32,833 nt of DNA from a virus, in IMG/VR virus record IMGVR_UViG_3300047661_000105, positions 1-32,833 of that record; one strand, 5' to 3'. Shown piece after piece: positions 15,232 through 23,255 of the stretch (position 1 is the first letter of the stretch; the number at the start of each line of letters is the position of its first letter). Below the pieces are notes generated by a model. That model saw only the letters and a list, made by a program, of their open reading frames with translations. It ran no database searches and had not been told where the DNA came from. A program made the position numbers and the translations under genes.

Positions 15232-15261
15232 CCGCCGATCAATTCGAGATCGGCGGTTTTT
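15232..15261 (+). terminator. Rho-independent terminator closing the lysogeny operon
   Basis: CCGCCGATC (15232-15240) pairs perfectly with GATCGGCGG (15248-15256) around a 7-base loop and is followed at once by TTTTTC. It lies 31 bases after the stop of the F-domain gene and separates the repressor operon from the lysis genes. Confidence 0.88.
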
Positions 15262-15549
15262 CTTTGGGCTTCACTCACTCGATCTTTGGCCACTCCTTAC
15301 GCTGGTATCTATCAACGGAAGGGGCGGCGAGTGGGTTTATGGCATCTATTTTGTTCTTTTCCATTGCTCCACAGCGCGGCTTCGCCGCGTCCTATTCTGA
15401 CCACATCTTCGGAGAATGGCACCGCGAAATCAGAGAAAGGATTCGCGGAGAGCCAGAGCAGCGAGTGTCCGTGGGGTGGGTTGTGCGGGTCTTGTAAGCC
15501 AGCCTTCCCGCCCCCGGCCTCTCTATGAACAGAAAGGGATGGGGACGGT
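15262..15549 (+). other. Intergenic stretch before the lysis genes
   Basis: No confident gene. ATG 15339 opens a 52-residue frame with a hydrophobic start (MASILFFSIAPQRGFAAS) ending at 15497, but another frame through 15400-15528 looks equally coding, so I leave it undecided. A hairpin (GCGCGGC-TTC-GCCGCGT, about 15372-15388) is present. TGGTATCTA at 15303-15311 could be an extended -10 box of a late promoter, but no good -35 goes with it. A late promoter is expected somewhere in this stretch. Confidence 0.4.
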
Positions 15550-15846
15550 ATGGCTCAGAGCGCTAAACAGTGGATATTTCGTAACCGGAAGGCCATTCGA
15601 GCAGCAATGGGTTGTCCTACTCCGGTTTGCCTACCGGCACAAGTGCATGTCGTAGTTTATGGTGCGGAACAAACAGCCGTTCAATTCCTTCATAAGAATC
15701 GAGCTACGATTCGCAAGCTGGTGAATGAGTGCTATCGGGAATCAGCTTTGGATCCACAACCGCTAGCAGATGCTCATAAGGAAAAAAGTTTGCTGGGATT
15801 TTTCCGGAAGTTCTTTCGCTGGAGCACGACAGGGGATGTGCGATGA
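15550..15846 (+). CDS. Small protein of unknown function before lysozyme (98 aa)
   Basis: GGGGACGGT lies directly before ATG 15550, and the stop overlaps the lysozyme start as ATGA, so the two are translated together. The protein is basic and soluble (IFRNRKAIRAAM, NRATIRKLVNECYRES, FFRKFFRWS). No motif recognised. Position suggests a lysis-cassette or late-leader gene. Confidence 0.6.
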   Translation: MAQSAKQWIFRNRKAIRAAMGCPTPVCLPAQVHVVVYGAEQTAVQFLHKNRATIRKLVNECYRESALDPQPLADAHKEKSLLGFFRKFFRWSTTGDVR

Positions 15847-16283
15847 AACTGAGCGCGGCGGGGCTGGAGCTATTAAAGAAGTCGGAGGGTTTCCGGGACC
15901 ATATCTATCAAGATGTGGCGGCCCTCCCGACGATCGGCTACGGCCACAGGTGCAAAACCTCGCAGAGCTTCCCCAACGGAATTGACAGAGAAATGGGCGA
16001 GCATATTCTCGCCTGCGACGTCGATGACGCGGAAGACGCGGTGCACCGCCTGGTCAAGGTTGTGCTTACCCAAGGCCAGTTCGATGCGCTCGTAGACTTT
16101 GTTTTCAATCTCGGCCAAGGAAAACTGGCCACCTCGACGCTTTTGAAGGATTTGAATGCCGGTCATTACGATGCGGCAGCCGAGCAACTGCTGTGCTGGG
16201 ACCATGGGGGCAGTAAGGAATGCTCCGCCCTGAAGGCACGGCGTGAAGCCGAATTCAAGCTTTGGCATAAGGAGGTTGTATGA
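15843..16283 (+). CDS. Phage lysozyme, GH24 endolysin (146 aa)
   Basis: It should hydrolyse the peptidoglycan glycan strand at the end of infection. The T4-type catalytic set is present: Glu15 in KKSEGFRDHIYQD, Asp24 and Thr30 before IGYGH. Downstream FDALVDFVFNLGQG and LKARREAE follow the family pattern, and length is normal for the compact group. No signal peptide or anchor is seen, so it would need the nearby holin to reach the wall. It overlaps the spanin-like gene by four bases. Confidence 0.92.
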   Translation: MKLSAAGLELLKKSEGFRDHIYQDVAALPTIGYGHRCKTSQSFPNGIDREMGEHILACDVDDAEDAVHRLVKVVLTQGQFDALVDFVFNLGQGKLATSTLLKDLNAGHYDAAAEQLLCWDHGGSKECSALKARREAEFKLWHKEVV

Positions 16284-16933
16284 CGACCAAGCTAAAGTGG
16301 ACGATTGGGATTGCGGCGGCCGTGGTGTTGCTGGCGCTGTTGGCCCTTGGCGGCTACGAGTGGCTCCAGGAGCACGATGCCAAGCTGAAGGCCGATACCG
16401 TAACGACCGCCCAGCAGCAGACCATTGCCCAGGCGCAAAAATCCATTGACGCCGCGAAGCTCGACCAGGCCGAGGTTGCGACCAATCTGAATGTGCGAAT
16501 CGCGGCACTGGAAGCGCAAAAGCAGCAGACGGTGAGCCCGGCCAAGTTTGTCGTGGATATGAGCAAGCTACTCCCCAACTTGCCCCAGCCGGTCACAGTG
16601 GCGCAGACTGCGCCGACACAGAAGACCGTCGCGGGGAAGGAGGTTCCCAGCGCGTCGGTTGTTCAGATCCCGGAAGCGGATCTGCAAACGCTCCAGACCT
16701 ACAAGCTGAATTGCGATGAGAACGAGGCGCGGCTGGGCGCGTGCCAGAAGACCAGCACGGACCTCACGACGCAGCTCACGGGTACGCATGGCCAACTGAA
16801 CGCCATGACCGTCGAGCGCGATACCTGGGAGAAGGCCGCCAAGGGTGGCACCTGGTGGCATCGGACCTTGACCGCCGGTAAGTGGATCGTGATCGGTGGT
16901 GCCGTGGGCTACACGGCAGGGAGGACATGGTGA
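16280..16933 (+). CDS. Spanin-like membrane and coiled-coil protein (217 aa)
   Basis: An N-terminal membrane anchor (KWTIGIAAAVVLLALLALGG, about 6-25) is followed by Gln/Ala-rich coiled coil, a Pro-rich middle (LLPNLPQPVTVAQTAP), a second coiled-coil stretch (about 140-195) and a hydrophobic end (WIVIGGAVGYTAG). This build and the place after lysozyme suggest an inner-membrane spanin (Rz-like), which helps disrupt the outer membrane. I found no lipobox-bearing Rz1 partner inside it or just after it, so the spanin call is tentative. Confidence 0.55.
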   Translation: MTTKLKWTIGIAAAVVLLALLALGGYEWLQEHDAKLKADTVTTAQQQTIAQAQKSIDAAKLDQAEVATNLNVRIAALEAQKQQTVSPAKFVVDMSKLLPNLPQPVTVAQTAPTQKTVAGKEVPSASVVQIPEADLQTLQTYKLNCDENEARLGACQKTSTDLTTQLTGTHGQLNAMTVERDTWEKAAKGGTWWHRTLTAGKWIVIGGAVGYTAGRTW

Positions 16934-17223
16934 TAGCACCCGTCGATAACTGGTCGCGCTGGTGGCTGCGCTCGATGCTGAGCGAGAGCGATGGCAGCGG
17001 GTCGTCGACCCGGTTCTGCATCGTGTGCGTGATTGTGTTCACGCTGGGCTTTGTATCGGCGCTCCTTTGGAAGCTCCACGGGCCGATCACGGTGGCCGAG
17101 TTTTGCCAGGCGCTCAGTTCGCTGACGCTTTTTGCAACCGGGATCTGCTCGGCTCTGTATGGAATCAACCGAGTCGCGGATGCCTTCAATAACCGGGCGA
17201 AATCGCCCGAACAACCGCAGTAG
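16927..17223 (+). CDS. Holin-like two-span membrane protein (98 aa)
   Basis: ATG 16927 follows GGGAGG and overlaps the spanin-like stop by 7 bases. Two membrane segments are clear (STRFCIVCVIVFTLGFVSAL, then LSSLTLFATGICSALYGI), with a charged C-terminal tail (FNNRAKSPEQPQ). Size, topology and location next to lysozyme fit a class II holin that would let the lysozyme cross the inner membrane. Confidence 0.6.
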   Translation: MVIAPVDNWSRWWLRSMLSESDGSGSSTRFCIVCVIVFTLGFVSALLWKLHGPITVAEFCQALSSLTLFATGICSALYGINRVADAFNNRAKSPEQPQ

Positions 17224-17232
17224 GAGGTACCA

Positions 17233-17388
17233 ATGAACGTTTTTGTCGGAATCGTGGGCGGCTTGGCCGCTGGTTTTGTGGCCGGAGTGGTCTTTTCCGG
17301 CCGGGTGCAGACAGCCATCAAGAGCCTGGAGCAGACCATCGAAGGCAAGCTGACCGCCATCGAGGCTGCAATCAAGGCAAAGATCTAA
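17233..17388 (+). CDS. Small single-span membrane protein (51 aa)
   Basis: AGGAGG lies just upstream of ATG 17233, ten bases past the holin-like stop. The 51 residues hold a glycine-rich membrane segment (VFVGIVGGLAAGFVAGVVF) and an amphipathic helix (AIKSLEQTIEGKLTAIEAAI). Possibly an antiholin, a second holin or a lysis-timing protein; there is no direct evidence for which. Confidence 0.7.
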   Translation: MNVFVGIVGGLAAGFVAGVVFSGRVQTAIKSLEQTIEGKLTAIEAAIKAKI

Positions 17389-17562
17389 CGGAATAACCAC
17401 AACGAGAGAAAGACCCGAGATTGCTGCCAGCGGCTTTGTTGCTAGCGCTGGTTACCCTGATAGGCGGAGACGTCCGCAGCGCGTACCTCGGGAACATCAA
17501 CCAACCTGACGGCATCTGGGCTTCGCGGTCCGGATGCCGTCAGCCAAAAGCGGAGACAACCG
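17389..17562 (+). other. Leader with a long hairpin, no confident gene
   Basis: CTGACGGCATC (17506-17516) pairs perfectly with GATGCCGTCAG (17533-17543), and TGGG/TCCG can extend the stem to about 15 pairs with wobble. No T-run follows. A TTG at 17421 begins a frame with a signal-peptide-like start (MLPAALLLALVTLIGG), but it runs out of frame through the next gene and has no lipobox, so I do not call it. Confidence 0.6.
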
Positions 17563-17832
17563 ATGGGCGAGCGCAGACCGGTGATGGTCCAGTTCAAAAA
17601 CATCGAGCGGATTCGCTACCGCGCTTTCCGCGCCCGAATTCGCGTGCAGGCCGACGAGACGCATATTACGGGCGATGGGGGATCGGCGACTGGCGTTGGA
17701 CTCGTGATGGATTGGATCTACAACGAGCCGGAACAGACGTTGAGCGTTACATGCACGAAGCCATGGTGGATTTCGGAGGATGTGCTGGCCGGCAAGATTC
17801 GGGACTTTGTCAAAGTGATCTGGGACGTTTAG
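17563..17832 (+). CDS. Small late protein of unknown function (89 aa)
   Basis: GGAGAC precedes ATG 17563 with good spacing. The protein is beta-rich and compact (IRYRAFRARIRVQADETHI, GLVMDWIYNEPEQTLSVTCT, WWISEDVLAGKIRDFV), soluble, without a signal. No family recognised. It lies between the lysis cassette and the packaging genes. Confidence 0.7.
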   Translation: MGERRPVMVQFKNIERIRYRAFRARIRVQADETHITGDGGSATGVGLVMDWIYNEPEQTLSVTCTKPWWISEDVLAGKIRDFVKVIWDV

Positions 17833-17918
17833 GCGAAGAAATAACGAAAACGCGCTGGGAGGCGTTCTGACGCGTCCGGACCCGCGAAGTGCGGGGGTTG
17901 CTCCTGAAAATTACCGGT

Positions 17919-18062
17919 ATGCTGTACTACCCATATTTCCGTTCGACTGGCGAAGGGTTGGGGCGGCTGGGAAATGTGGCGGAAGCAATTCAGAGACTCG
18001 GAAAGGAAAAATCGGCCGATGACGGCATTAGGGATTGGGTTGACGAAGACGCCGGAGGGTGA
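17919..18062 (+). CDS. Small late protein (47 aa)
   Basis: ATG 17919 opens a 47-residue frame with a natural-looking protein (MLYYPYFRSTGEGLGRL, VAEAIQRLGKEKSADDGIRD, WVDEDAGG). A TTG at 17898 would add seven residues (LLKITG-like). It ends two bases before the GTG of the next gene, whose ribosome site (GGAGGG) is inside its last codons. Acidic C-terminus; function unknown. A short hairpin (CCCGC/GCGGG, 17881-17895) precedes it. Confidence 0.45.
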   Translation: MLYYPYFRSTGEGLGRLGNVAEAIQRLGKEKSADDGIRDWVDEDAGG

Positions 18063-18063
18063 G

Positions 18064-18528
18064 GTGGCAGCCAGTTTTCGAGGAGGCTGGCTAAGGCATT
18101 TCCGGATAGCTCTCAGCTCGGCCGGTGGAGCGGCAATCGTGCTGGCAATTTTTGAGCTGTTGCAGCGTCAGCCAATCGAGGGATTTCGCCTGTTGGGTAA
18201 CTGGGGGCCGTGGCCGATTGTGGCGCTGGTTGCGCTGGCGTTTGCCGGGCGCTTCATGTCGCGATTGAGCGATTCTCTCCAGACCACGTTTTCCGCGCTG
18301 GTGCAGAGCACCCAGCAGCAGGCGTCGGCGAGCGATCGGCAGGCGAATGCGCTGACGAAGCTTGCGGAGCAGGGCGGCTACCAGGCGCAAGAGGTGCGAC
18401 GGCTGGCGATCTACGCGGCGCAAGAATTTCCTTCTATCTACGAGCGCTTTGACCGGCAGGATACGGTGCTTGCGGATTTGGCTAAGGCGGTAAATCAAAT
18501 CGTTGTGCGAGGGCAAGATGGGCACTGA
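18064..18528 (+). CDS. Two-span membrane protein with helical tail (154 aa)
   Basis: I prefer GTG 18064, two bases after the small upstream gene and five bases after GGAGGG; ATG 18019 would overlap that gene and has a poorly spaced ribosome site. Two membrane segments (FRIALSSAGGAAIVLAIFEL and WPIVALVALAFAGRFM) are followed by a long helical Gln/Ala-rich tail (STQQQASASDRQANALTKLA) that may form a coiled coil. Role unknown; perhaps a membrane partner of lysis or a late exclusion protein. Confidence 0.6.
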   Translation: MAASFRGGWLRHFRIALSSAGGAAIVLAIFELLQRQPIEGFRLLGNWGPWPIVALVALAFAGRFMSRLSDSLQTTFSALVQSTQQQASASDRQANALTKLAEQGGYQAQEVRRLAIYAAQEFPSIYERFDRQDTVLADLAKAVNQIVVRGQDGH

Positions 18529-18838
18529 ACAGGAACTGAGGCAATGCCAGCGGCGGCGCGGGAACATGATGAAGCTGATTCGGGAAGGCCATGAGGACCA
18601 ACTCGATCGGATGAACGACTCAGTCATGCAAGGCATGATGCAGGACCTCGGCTCCAATATGAGCCAGCGCCAGGTTATGACCATGCTGCAAGATTTGCAG
18701 GAACTGGGATACATCAAGTTCGATCAACGATTCGACGAGGATAAACAGCGCTTTGTGGCCGAGCGGATCATGCTGACGTCGCTGGGAACGGCCCTTGCCA
18801 TTCGCCGCAGAGATAACGAAGACGTGCTGTTCAGCTAG
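18518..18838 (+). CDS. Winged-helix phage protein, VpaChn25_0724-like (106 aa)
   Basis: ATG 18518 follows GAGGGCAAG and overlaps the upstream gene by 11 bases. A helix rich in Met and Asp (MNDSVMQGMMQDLG) leads to a winged-helix unit (SQRQVMTMLQDLQELGYIKF, RIMLTSLGTALAIRRR). Size, build and position just before the small terminase gene fit a family of Mu-like phage proteins I remember under that name; the match is from memory. Confidence 0.55.
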   Translation: MGTEQELRQCQRRRGNMMKLIREGHEDQLDRMNDSVMQGMMQDLGSNMSQRQVMTMLQDLQELGYIKFDQRFDEDKQRFVAERIMLTSLGTALAIRRRDNEDVLFS

Positions 18839-18840
18839 CT

Positions 18841-19548
18841 ATGACAAAAGCCAGACCAAAAACCGGAGAGAAGCGCGAGGTGAACCGGCCGCTCAATATC
18901 GATCGCTTGCCGGTCGAAGTGCGCGACGCGATCTTGCAACTGCGCGACGCCGGGAAGACTTGGCCGGAGATCGAGGAGCTTTCGTCGCTGCCCTATAACC
19001 CGAACTGGGCAACAAAGGGCGGCGGCTTTGTGAATTGGGAAGAGCAGCCGACTCCGGTGCTGGAGCTTTTTCCTGATCTGCGGATTCCGCATTCGAACCT
19101 GCACCGCTGGTACGATCTGCGCATTCGCCAGGTGATGGCCGAGACGATGGCCCGCTCGGCCCAGGCGCGCGAGATCGCGGCGGCTTTCGCCAAGTCGGTG
19201 GTCAAAGGCGAAGACGAAGCGGTGCTGAATGCCGCTCGCGATCAGATCATGTCGGTGCTGGCCGAGGATGGTACGCCGAAGGGCCGCATGAAGGCGGCCG
19301 CGGCGCTGATCGCCCTGGCCGAGATGATGCAAGAGCGCCGGTCAAACGACATCAAAGAGCGCAAGGTGGCTGTCGATGCTCGCCGGATGAAGCTGCTTGA
19401 AGATCGGGAGAAACGGGCGTGTGAGCGTGTAGACCAAGCCACGCAACAGGCGGCGAAGAAGGGCACAGGGCAGTTCTCGATTAACGATATCAATCTACTG
19501 CGTGAGCGCACCTTTGGCCTGCCGCCTTTGGTGATTACCCATGATTGA
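18841..19548 (+). CDS. Small terminase subunit, DUF3486 / Mu gp27-like (235 aa)
   Basis: It should recognise phage DNA and hand it to the large subunit for headful packaging. The N-terminal NIDRLPVEVRDAILQLRDAG followed by TWPEIEEL and the IPHSNLHRWYDLR helix is the DUF3486 DNA-binding pattern; the rest is long helices (RSAQAREIAAAFAKSVV, MKAAAALIALAEMM). It carries an extra loop of about 20 residues (NPNWATKGGGFVNWEEQPTP) between the two helices. Its stop overlaps the large-subunit start by 8 bases. Confidence 0.8.
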   Translation: MTKARPKTGEKREVNRPLNIDRLPVEVRDAILQLRDAGKTWPEIEELSSLPYNPNWATKGGGFVNWEEQPTPVLELFPDLRIPHSNLHRWYDLRIRQVMAETMARSAQAREIAAAFAKSVVKGEDEAVLNAARDQIMSVLAEDGTPKGRMKAAAALIALAEMMQERRSNDIKERKVAVDARRMKLLEDREKRACERVDQATQQAAKKGTGQFSINDINLLRERTFGLPPLVITHD

Positions 19549-20968
19549 GGTCCTCGACCACGAAATCAAGATGCCGGCCGTGTTGCAGATGCGGCCCTAC
19601 CAGCAGCGTTGGATCGACGACAACACGCGCTTCAAATGCGCCGTGAAGTCTGCCCGCATCGGATACTCATTCGCAACGGCCTACCGCCGGGATGAAATCT
19701 CAATGCGCATTCCCGGTCGGACAACGACCGTGCTCAGCGCTTCGAAGGCTCAGTCCGTTGAGTTTGTCGAGACTGCGGCGAAGTTGTGCGAACTCATGGG
19801 CGGGACGGCACAGCATGTAGCGAGCGAGGATTTTGTCGATTCGATTGGCCGCATCGAAGCGATTCAGAGCAGGATCACTTTTCCAAACGGAAGCCGCATC
19901 ATCGCTCTGCCGGCCAATCCTCGCACCGCCCGTGGTTACCCCGGCGACGCCGTTCTGGACGAATTCGCACACCACGAAGATAGCTATGCCATCTTCGCGG
20001 CCGTCTTTCGCCAGGTGGCGCTCGGCAATTCGCTTGAAGTGCTGTCGACCCCAAACGGCGAGCAGGGGAAGTTTTACGATATAGCCCGCGATCTGGGCCT
20101 TGATATGGGGGTTGCTCCTGCCGAGCTGCCTGTGAAGGTAAATGGCTGGTCTGGGCACTGGGTGGATGTCTACCGGGCGGTGGCCGAGGGTTGCCCTATT
20201 GACATCGAGGGGATGCGGAAGGGACTCAACGACGACGATACCTGGAATCAGGAGTTCTGCTGCGTCTTCCTCAAGAGCACCGGGGCATGGCTTACCTTGG
20301 ATTTGATTGCCGCCTGTGAGGATACCGACGCCACCATCGATCTGCCTCCGGATTTTCATCCGCGAGGCCCGCTCTATTCCGGCATCGACGTGGGCCGGGA
20401 TCATGACGCTACCGACCTATGGCTTGATGAAAAGATCGGCGATGTGGCCTGGACCCGCGCGATTATCACATTGCACTCCATGTCTTTTCCGGAACAGTGC
20501 AAAAGGCTCAACCCGATTGTGCGCATGACCACGCGTTCGGCGCTCGACAAAACCGGCATGGGCGTTGGGCTTTACGATCTTTTGAACCTTGAGAACGAGG
20601 GCCGCTTGATGGGCGTGAGCTTCGCCGGGTCGAACGATAACGGCGTCAAGATGAAAACCGACCTGGCCATCCGAATCAAAAAACGCATGGAGCAGCATCG
20701 GAGCCGCATTCCCTACGACCCGCAGATCCGCACCGAGCTGCAGGCGGTCAAGCGCCAGGCGACGTCCAGCGGCGTCACCTTCGATGCGCCGCGCATCGAG
20801 GTGGATACGGCTGTTGCTGGTGGCGTTAAGAAAAAACTGTTTTCTCACGCTGACAAGTTCTGGGCAAAAGCTTTGGCTGATCTGGCAGCCGATACGGGCG
20901 CTGTCTCGAACGAGATCACCGTACCGGGCGGCCGCTCTACCTACGCCCATTCAGGAGGAATTCTCTGA
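19541..20968 (+). CDS. Large terminase subunit, Mu gp28-like (475 aa)
   Basis: The packaging motor: an ATPase that pumps DNA into the head and a nuclease that cuts it. Walker A is unusual, VKSARIGYS (35-43), lacking GK[TS] and looking like the lambda gpA version; Walker B is DAVLDEFAHHED (136-147); a coupling motif LEVLSTPNG follows (165-173). The RNase-H-like nuclease shows D283 (SGIDVGRDHDATD), D336 (LDKTGMG) and D438 (HADKFWAKALADL). Length is normal. It sits between the small subunit and portal, and its stop overlaps the portal start (TGATG). Confidence 0.9.
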   Translation: MIEVLDHEIKMPAVLQMRPYQQRWIDDNTRFKCAVKSARIGYSFATAYRRDEISMRIPGRTTTVLSASKAQSVEFVETAAKLCELMGGTAQHVASEDFVDSIGRIEAIQSRITFPNGSRIIALPANPRTARGYPGDAVLDEFAHHEDSYAIFAAVFRQVALGNSLEVLSTPNGEQGKFYDIARDLGLDMGVAPAELPVKVNGWSGHWVDVYRAVAEGCPIDIEGMRKGLNDDDTWNQEFCCVFLKSTGAWLTLDLIAACEDTDATIDLPPDFHPRGPLYSGIDVGRDHDATDLWLDEKIGDVAWTRAIITLHSMSFPEQCKRLNPIVRMTTRSALDKTGMGVGLYDLLNLENEGRLMGVSFAGSNDNGVKMKTDLAIRIKKRMEQHRSRIPYDPQIRTELQAVKRQATSSGVTFDAPRIEVDTAVAGGVKKKLFSHADKFWAKALADLAADTGAVSNEITVPGGRSTYAHSGGIL

Positions 20969-22455
20969 TGGCCGACAATCAAGTTCCATCGCAAGCACCG
21001 CTAAAAGATGAGGTAGTTACTCAGAACGTCCTCTATCTGCACCAATACACCACTTGGCGTCTGGCCCAGGCATTTACCGGCATGAGCGATCCAACCGCCA
21101 TGTGGCAGCAGATGATCATGGATACGCCGTTTGCTGTGCAGTTCTACCGTGAGCTGGAAGAGAAAGATGAAGACGTGGGCGCTGCCATGGAGGAACTGAA
21201 GCTGGCGGTGCTCGATCGAAATTTCACCGTGCAGCCCGCGGATCAGAGCGGCCGGGCGGTCGATATTGCGCAGTTCGTCCAATCCCAGTTCGATGCGATG
21301 CCGGGCTTTGAATCAATGCTCGACAGTCTCATGGACGCCCCTTTTTACGGGTTCTCGCTTGTGGAGCTGATGTATGACGTGAGCGCCGGTCAGGTCTCCC
21401 TGACAGATGCCAAGGATTGCCCGCAGGAGCTTTTCACTTTTGCATTACCGTTCTATCCGCAAATGGGCCCCTTACGGCTACTCCAGACGCCTTACGATCT
21501 CAACGGTATCGAGGTTCCTGAACAGAAGTTCGCCATCTTCAGTTATCGACCACGCGCCCGCAACCGGCGCGGCCGACCGCTGCTGCGCAAAGTGTTTTGG
21601 CCGAGCTGGTTCAAGCGGCAGGCGATGCGCTTTTGGTTGCGGTTTGCGGAAAAGGGGCCTGGCACAGCAGTTGTGCAATATGAGCAAGGAGCGAGCGATG
21701 CCGAGAAGCAACAGGCGCTGGAGGCCGCGGAGGCCATCGTCGAACGCGTGGCCATCGCCGTGCCCAAGAACTTTGGATTGATGGAGGATCTGCTCAAGAT
21801 CGCACGCTCGCAGGATCCGGATGTATACGAGAAGCTCTGCATGCGCTGCGAGTTATCCATCTATCGCAACCTGGTGGGCGAGACTCTGACCAGCCATGGC
21901 GGCGAGGACGGCAAGGGCACACAGGCGCTCGGTACGGTTCACGAGGGCGTGAAGGAAAAGAAGGCCGCGCGCTTGGCCAAGTCGCTCGGGGATGTCCTGA
22001 ACGATCAGATAGTCCATAACCTGGTCATGTGGAACTACGGCCCAGATGCTCCGATGCCTAAGGCTGTATTGAGCAACGCGGACGAAACCGACCTGGGCGA
22101 TCGTTCGACTGTTGATTCCACGCTGCAAAAAATGGGCATGCCCATCACTCAGAGCTACGTGCAGGAGACTTATGGGTTGCCTGAGCCGAAGGAAGGCGAT
22201 GTGGTCTTGACGCCCGTCAGTGCGCCAGCACCAACAATTCCTGGCGAGAATCCTACTGACGATGGGGCTGGAGACGAGGGCGAAGGGGGCGGAGTTCCCT
22301 TTGCCGAATCCAAGGCTCCGCGGTCGGTCATTCACGAGCAGAAAGATTTCGACCGCCTCTTCGATCAGTTCCGCGGAGAATCGACAAAGATCTACCGCAA
22401 TCGCATTCAGGAACTTGCGGCTAGCATGATTGCCGCCAACGTGAGCGATAAGTGA
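20968..22455 (+). CDS. Portal protein, DUF935 / Mu gp29-like (495 aa)
   Basis: Forms the dodecameric ring through which DNA enters and leaves the head. The DUF935 pattern is clear: AMWQQMIMDTPFAVQFYREL with EKDEDVGAAMEELKLAVLDR, DAPFYGFSLVELMYD, RPRARNRRGRPLLRKVFWP, and SIYRNLVGETLTS. A strong AGGAGG precedes ATG 20968. The C-terminal 80 residues include an acidic Gly/Glu-rich linker and a helical end. Length matches the family. Confidence 0.92.
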   Translation: MADNQVPSQAPLKDEVVTQNVLYLHQYTTWRLAQAFTGMSDPTAMWQQMIMDTPFAVQFYRELEEKDEDVGAAMEELKLAVLDRNFTVQPADQSGRAVDIAQFVQSQFDAMPGFESMLDSLMDAPFYGFSLVELMYDVSAGQVSLTDAKDCPQELFTFALPFYPQMGPLRLLQTPYDLNGIEVPEQKFAIFSYRPRARNRRGRPLLRKVFWPSWFKRQAMRFWLRFAEKGPGTAVVQYEQGASDAEKQQALEAAEAIVERVAIAVPKNFGLMEDLLKIARSQDPDVYEKLCMRCELSIYRNLVGETLTSHGGEDGKGTQALGTVHEGVKEKKAARLAKSLGDVLNDQIVHNLVMWNYGPDAPMPKAVLSNADETDLGDRSTVDSTLQKMGMPITQSYVQETYGLPEPKEGDVVLTPVSAPAPTIPGENPTDDGAGDEGEGGGVPFAESKAPRSVIHEQKDFDRLFDQFRGESTKIYRNRIQELAASMIAANVSDK

Positions 22456-23255
22456 TCTCGTCTCAGGTCAAGATCGGCGACACGTTGGCGCGCTACATGG
22501 CGGCCTCGAATCTGCTTGGGCGTCTGCACATCGTGCGCACCGGACTAACGAAGACGCGTCGGCCGATACGCCTGGCCACTGGGTCGCATCTGATCCACAC
22601 CTTCGCGGAAAATCCGGAGAAAGCCAACTTCGATGTGGGCTTCTCTTTTGACGTGCCATCTACTGGCGCGATCGACTATCTGCGCAAGCTGACTCCGATC
22701 ACGAAAGAAGTCTTTGACGGGCTGACGCGGCAGTATCGCAGCGACGCCTTTACCGTGGCCGGTGTCAACGATCAGCGTGTGATCGCAAAGGTCCGCGATG
22801 CGCTTGCTGAAAACATGGCGCAAGGTGGAACACGCGATGATTTTGAAAAAGCAGCGCATAAAATATCCACGGAAGCCGGGGTTGCAGACCTCACGGGTTT
22901 TGAACTCGATACCGTCTTCAGCACGAACACGCTGAAAGCGTATGGCGCAGGCCGCCTCGAACAGATGCAAGAGCCGCACATGCTGGACGCCTTGCCTTTC
23001 TGGCAATACTGGACAGTGGGCGACATGCGGGTACGCCCGGCGCACGCGGCGCTTGATCAGTTCTGCGCTCGCGCCATCGATTCTGTCTGGCGGAAGATTT
23101 ATCCACCATGGGACTTCAATTGCCGTTGCAGCGTTGTGCCGATCCTGGCCGAGGAAGCGCCCAAGGGCAGTGAAGAAGGCGGCTTCGAAAGGTTACCGAT
23201 GCTGACGCGGATCGAGCTTGCGCAAACGAAATTCCATACGTCGATGGCCGCATAA
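22452..23255 (+). CDS. Minor head protein, Mu F / gp30-like (267 aa)
   Basis: GTG 22452 overlaps the portal stop as GTGA. The Phage_Mu_F domain covers about residues 150-232: FSTNTLKAYGAGRLEQM, WTVGDMRVRPAHAALD with H198, and FNCRCSVVP with C224 and C226. In Mu-like phages this protein binds the portal and helps head assembly. Compared with Mu gpF (about 430 aa) it is short and resembles the compact form. A related stand-alone copy of its C-terminal domain is at 14625-15200. Confidence 0.88.
   Translation: MISSQVKIGDTLARYMAASNLLGRLHIVRTGLTKTRRPIRLATGSHLIHTFAENPEKANFDVGFSFDVPSTGAIDYLRKLTPITKEVFDGLTRQYRSDAFTVAGVNDQRVIAKVRDALAENMAQGGTRDDFEKAAHKISTEAGVADLTGFELDTVFSTNTLKAYGAGRLEQMQEPHMLDALPFWQYWTVGDMRVRPAHAALDQFCARAIDSVWRKIYPPWDFNCRCSVVPILAEEAPKGSEEGGFERLPMLTRIELAQTKFHTSMAA

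Noticed and set aside
15416-15655. 79-residue plus-strand frame
   Set aside because: Overlaps 15550-15846, which has a good ribosome site; Arg/Ala-rich and shadow-like.
17421-17870. 149-residue frame with TTG start and hydrophobic N-terminus
   Set aside because: It overlaps the well-supported gene 17563-17832 out of frame, its later part reads like a shadow, and it has no lipobox for an outer spanin.
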